DNA of 7,107 nucleotides from Gemmatimonadales bacterium. Its GTDB lineage: Bacteria; Gemmatimonadota; Gemmatimonadetes; Gemmatimonadales; GWC2-71-9. Below are positions 5,030-7,107 of the stretch, one piece after another. The notes under the pieces are model-generated. The model was not told where the DNA came from. It saw only the letters and a program-made list of their open reading frames with translations, and searched no databases. Within the stretch, counting starts at the first letter, position 1, and each line of letters begins with the position of its first letter. Where the stretch lies: the NCBI GenBank assembly GCA_013813675.1, contig JACCRH010000460.1, forward strand, positions 1 through 7,107. The letters are read 5' to 3'. A program made the translations under genes and the position numbers.

Positions 5030-6247
5030 ATGGACCATTCCCTCTACTTCACCGAGCATCATCACCAGGTTCGCGAGATGGTCCGCGAGTTTTCCCGGGA
5101 CCAGATCGCGCCGGTCGCCCGCGAGCTCGACCGCACCTCCGAATTTCCCTGGCAGAACATCAAGGCGATGGGCGAACTCGGCCTGCTCGGCGTACCGTGG
5201 AGCGAGGCGCTCGGCGGCGCCGGAATGGATCAGCTCTCCTACTACATCACCATCCACGAGATGGCCAAGGTGGACGCGAGCCACGCGCTCACCATCAGCG
5301 CCCACACCAATCTTGGTACTTCGCCGATCGTCGAGTTCGGCACCGAGGTCCAGCAGCGGCAGTACGTGCCCCTGCTGGCGTCGGGAAAGGTGCTGGGCGG
5401 ATTCGGGCTGACCGAAACCGGTGCCGGCAGCGACGCCGGCGGCACCGCCACCACCGCCGCCGACCGGGGCGACCACTATCTCCTCAACGGCTCCAAGGTG
5501 TTCATCACCCACGCCGGCGTGGGCGAGATCTTCTCGGTGACCGCGCGCACCGAGCCGGGGCAGGGAAACAAGGGGATCACCAGCTTCATCGTCACCAAGG
5601 ACACGGTGGACCTCGAGCAGTGCCGCGGCCTCGGCGTCGGGCACGCGGAGGACCTGCCCAAGACCAAGGGCGTCCGGGCCGGCAAGAAGGAAGACAAGAT
5701 GGGCTGGCGCGCCAGCGATACCCGGGAGCTGGTCTTCGAGGACGCGGTGGTGCCCAAGGAGAACGTGCTGGGCAAGCCGGGCTACGGCTTTATCAACTTC
5801 CTGAAGACGCTCGACGGTGGCCGCATCGGCATCGCCGCCCTCTCCCTCGGGATCGCGGAAGGGGCCTACGAGGAGGCCCTCCGGTACGCCGGTGTCCGGA
5901 AGCAGTTCGGGCGCTTCATCGGCAGCTTCCAGGCGGTGAGTTTCCAGCTGGCCGACATGGCGATGGAGATCGAGGCCGGTACCCATCTGCTCTATCACGC
6001 CGCCTGGCTCAAGCAGAACGGCAAGCCGTTCAAGAAGGAGGCGGCCATGGCCAAGCTGTATTGTTCCGAGCTGGCCATGCGGACCACCACCAAGGCGGTG
6101 CAGATCTTCGGCGGGTACGGCTATACCACCGAGTACCCGGTGGAGCGCATGATGCGCGACGCCAAGGTCTGCGAGATCGGCGAGGGCACCAGCGAGATCC
6201 AGCGGATCGTCATCGCGCGGCAGATTCTGGGCGAAGTGGCGGACTAG
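5030..6247 (+). CDS. Acyl-CoA dehydrogenase (short-chain/butyryl type)
   Basis: A 405-residue FAD flavoenzyme that oxidises acyl-CoA to trans-2-enoyl-CoA and passes electrons to ETF. The start at 5030 gives the family N-terminus (MDHSLYFTEHHHQVREMVREF); the open frame extends upstream into the lipoprotein gene but without dehydrogenase sequence. There is no clear Shine-Dalgarno sequence. The first family signature is GFGLTETGAGSDAGG (124-138). The KEDKMGWRASDTRELVFED block (220-238) marks the middle beta-domain. The C-terminal signature includes QIFGGYGYTTEYPVERMMRD (358-377), and Glu385 in GEGTSEIQR matches the catalytic base of the short/medium-chain enzymes. Between the middle-domain strands, residues about 191-217 form an insert (DLEQCRGLGVGHAEDLPKTK and on) that typical butyryl-CoA dehydrogenases lack. 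It is preceded by a TATATT box and followed by a hairpin, so it is probably transcribed alone. Chain length preference cannot be read; an isovaleryl- or branched-chain enzyme is possible. Confidence 0.95.
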   Translation: MDHSLYFTEHHHQVREMVREFSRDQIAPVARELDRTSEFPWQNIKAMGELGLLGVPWSEALGGAGMDQLSYYITIHEMAKVDASHALTISAHTNLGTSPIVEFGTEVQQRQYVPLLASGKVLGGFGLTETGAGSDAGGTATTAADRGDHYLLNGSKVFITHAGVGEIFSVTARTEPGQGNKGITSFIVTKDTVDLEQCRGLGVGHAEDLPKTKGVRAGKKEDKMGWRASDTRELVFEDAVVPKENVLGKPGYGFINFLKTLDGGRIGIAALSLGIAEGAYEEALRYAGVRKQFGRFIGSFQAVSFQLADMAMEIEAGTHLLYHAAWLKQNGKPFKKEAAMAKLYCSELAMRTTTKAVQIFGGYGYTTEYPVERMMRDAKVCEIGEGTSEIQRIVIARQILGEVAD

Positions 6248-6254
6248 TGCCGAG

Positions 6255-6268
6255 CCCAATACCCAATA
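6255..6268 (+). repeat. Tandem 7-bp repeat CCCAATA
   Basis: CCCAATA occurs twice in direct tandem (6255-6261, 6262-6268), followed by a further CCC. It lies just after the dehydrogenase stop and its last bases form the left arm of the terminator-like hairpin. Its AT content is unusual for this DNA. Probably a local slippage duplication. Confidence 0.6.
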
Positions 6269-6292
6269 CCCCCCTGTCCCAGGTATCTTTTT
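6266..6292 (+). terminator. Rho-independent terminator-like hairpin after the acyl-CoA dehydrogenase gene
   Basis: ATA (6266-6268) and CCTG (6273-6276) pair with CAGG (6280-6283) and TAT (6284-6286) around a three-base loop, with a four-C bulge on the left arm; alternatively ATACC pairs directly with GGTAT. A run of five T (6288-6292) follows one base later, the only such run in the window. The stem is short, so the call rests mainly on the T run and on its place 18 bases after the stop. Confidence 0.55.
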
Positions 6293-6304
6293 CCCCGGAC
6301 AACG

Positions 6305-6337
6305 ACGCGCCTGGAGGCGCGTTTGTGTTGCGCCTCC
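6305..6337 (+). promoter_or_regulatory. Alternative hairpins in the RNase E/G leader
   Basis: Two perfect stems share one strand and so exclude each other. Hairpin A pairs ACGCGCC (6305-6311) with GGCGCGT (6316-6322) over a TGGA loop and is followed by a U-rich stretch (TTGTGTTG), giving it a terminator-like look. Hairpin B pairs GGAGGCGC (6313-6320) with GCGCCTCC (6330-6337) over a nine-base loop and ends 9 bases before the Shine-Dalgarno sequence of the RNase gene. The structures are read directly; a regulatory role, for example autocontrol of the RNase mRNA, is inference. Confidence 0.4.
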
Positions 6338-6346
6338 GTCTTTGCC

Positions 6347-6351
6347 GAGGT
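6347..6351 (+). promoter_or_regulatory. Ribosome binding site deciding the TTG start of RNase E/G
   Basis: GAGGT lies 7 bases before the TTG at 6359. Together with the family-typical N-terminus encoded from that TTG, it identifies the start of a gene that has no ATG or GTG at its beginning. Confidence 0.75.
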
Positions 6352-6358
6352 AGAACGC

Positions 6359-7107
6359 TTGAAGCGTGAGATCCTGATCAACGGGAGCCAGCGCGAAACC
6401 CGCGTGGCGATCCTGGAGGACGACCGGCTGGTCGAGCTGCTGGTGGATCGCCCCGACCACCGGCGCACCGTGGGCGACATCTACCTCGGCAGGGTCGAAG
6501 CGGTGCTCCCTGGAATTCAGGCCGCTTTCGTGGACATCGGGCAGGAGAAGAGCGCCTTCCTCCATGCGTCCGATCTGTTGGAGCCGGACGAGGATGAGGA
6601 GCCGGATGACGAAGCCGAGGCGGAAGAGGAAGTAGAGCCGGCGCCGCCCCCGGCCACGGTGGAAGGCGGCGCCGCTGAAGAAGAAGGCAGCGCCGACCGA
6701 CGAACCGGGTGGCGTGCCGGGAAGGACCGCCGCCGGCGGGGACGGCCCAACGGAGGGCCGGGCAACGGCGGCGGCGAGGTCCGGCAGCGAGAGATCTCAC
6801 CCCGCAGGGCCGTGCCCAGCATCCAGGACATCCTCAAGAAGGGCCAGACTCTTCCGGTTCAAGTCACCAAAGAGCCGATCGGCACCAAGGGCTGCAGGGT
6901 CACGGCGCAGATCTCTCTGCCCGGGCGCTTCCTGGTCTACATGCCCTACGCCTCCAAAGTGGGCGTGAGCCGGAAGATCGAGAGCCGGGAGCAGCGGGCC
7001 AAGCTTCGGGAGATGGTGTCCAAGCTGCTGCCGAAGGACGCCGGCGGCGTGATCGTCCGCACCGTGGCGGAAGGGGTGACCGACGAGCATTTCCGCCGGG
7101 AGATCGA
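6359..7107 (+). CDS. rng: Rne/Rng-family ribonuclease (RNase E/G), 5' part, TTG start
   Basis: An open frame of 249 complete codons running off the window. From the TTG it encodes KREILINGSQRETRVAILED, the standard RNase G-type N-terminus. The S1 RNA-binding domain starts with VGDIYLGRVEAVLPGIQAAF (38-57) and DIGQEKSAFLHASDL (59-73), and resumes at IQDILKKGQTLPVQVTKEPI (155-174) and GTKGCRVTAQISLPGRF (175-191). Between them, residues 74-154 form an insert: first strongly acidic (about 75-109, many Asp and Glu), then basic and glycine-rich (about 113-150, with DRRRRGRP). In E. coli RNase G the matching linker is much shorter. The catalytic aspartates lie beyond the window. The enzyme cleaves single-stranded RNA in rRNA maturation and mRNA decay and senses 5' monophosphate ends; the insert may add RNA or protein contacts, which is inference. 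Symbol rng is used rather than rne because no long C-terminal scaffold can be seen; the full length is needed to decide. Confidence 0.9.
   Translation, partial: MKREILINGSQRETRVAILEDDRLVELLVDRPDHRRTVGDIYLGRVEAVLPGIQAAFVDIGQEKSAFLHASDLLEPDEDEEPDDEAEAEEEVEPAPPPATVEGGAAEEEGSADRRTGWRAGKDRRRRGRPNGGPGNGGGEVRQREISPRRAVPSIQDILKKGQTLPVQVTKEPIGTKGCRVTAQISLPGRFLVYMPYASKVGVSRKIESREQRAKLREMVSKLLPKDAGGVIVRTVAEGVTDEHFRREI

Noticed and set aside
4891..5031. Longer N-terminus for the lipoprotein
   Set aside because: It would place 47 residues before the lipoprotein signal and lacks the GGAGG that precedes the ATG at 4890.
4646..6565. A 639-codon open frame on the minus strand across the dehydrogenase gene
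   Set aside because: It runs opposite to a well-supported acyl-CoA dehydrogenase, crosses into two other genes, and encodes low-complexity His/Leu/Gly-rich sequence without family motifs. Long antisense frames are expected in GC-rich coding DNA.
1..7107. CRISPR array, transposon ends, phage genes, toxin-antitoxin pair, tRNA or rRNA
   Set aside because: I looked for regularly spaced repeats, terminal inverted repeats, integrase or transposase motifs and cloverleaf-like segments and saw none.

Overview
The window is a GC-rich bacterial chromosome segment with short intergenic gaps and ordinary housekeeping and catabolic genes. The mix (an AtuA-type cluster, a small periplasm-facing beta-barrel protein, an outer-membrane-type lipoprotein, a RecQ with HRDC-like repeats, and an RNase E/G whose S1 domain is interrupted by a charged insert) points to a diderm bacterium. 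My best guess is Gemmatimonadota or a nearby uncultured phylum; this is an inference from gene style only, with no marker gene to prove it.

Layout. (1) 1-1659, plus strand: a tightly packed operon end made of the 3' part of an AtuA-family gene, a separate AtuA-like ferredoxin-fold subunit, an enoyl-CoA hydratase/isomerase of the methylglutaconyl/isohexenylglutaconyl-CoA hydratase type, and a 58-residue two-helix membrane protein starting at GTG. Each junction is a 4-nt stop/start overlap (ATGA, GTGA, GTGA). (2) 1660-2367: a CRP-like palindrome, then a monocistronic outer-membrane beta-barrel gene closed by a long hairpin with a GCAA loop. (3) 2460-4310: a RecQ-family helicase. (4) 4282-4890, minus strand: a lipoprotein gene of unknown function, convergent with and overlapping the recQ 3' end. 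(5) 5030-6247: an acyl-CoA dehydrogenase, divergent from the lipoprotein, with a visible TATATT box and a likely terminator. (6) 6359-7107: the 5' part of an RNase E/G gene starting at TTG behind a good Shine-Dalgarno sequence, with two mutually exclusive hairpins in its leader.

Functionally, the left operon and the acyl-CoA dehydrogenase both belong to acyl-CoA breakdown (branched-chain or terpenoid/leucine-like for the Atu cluster; straight- or short-chain for the dehydrogenase), but they are not adjacent and need not share a pathway. RecQ and RNase E/G are DNA-repair and RNA-processing housekeeping genes. I found no CRISPR array, transposase, phage gene, toxin-antitoxin pair, defence system, tRNA or rRNA. 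The observations most worth a second look are the near-consensus CRP-type site, the coupled small membrane gene, the RecQ domain plan, and the RNase E/G insert and leader. There is no gene-free stretch over 300 bases.
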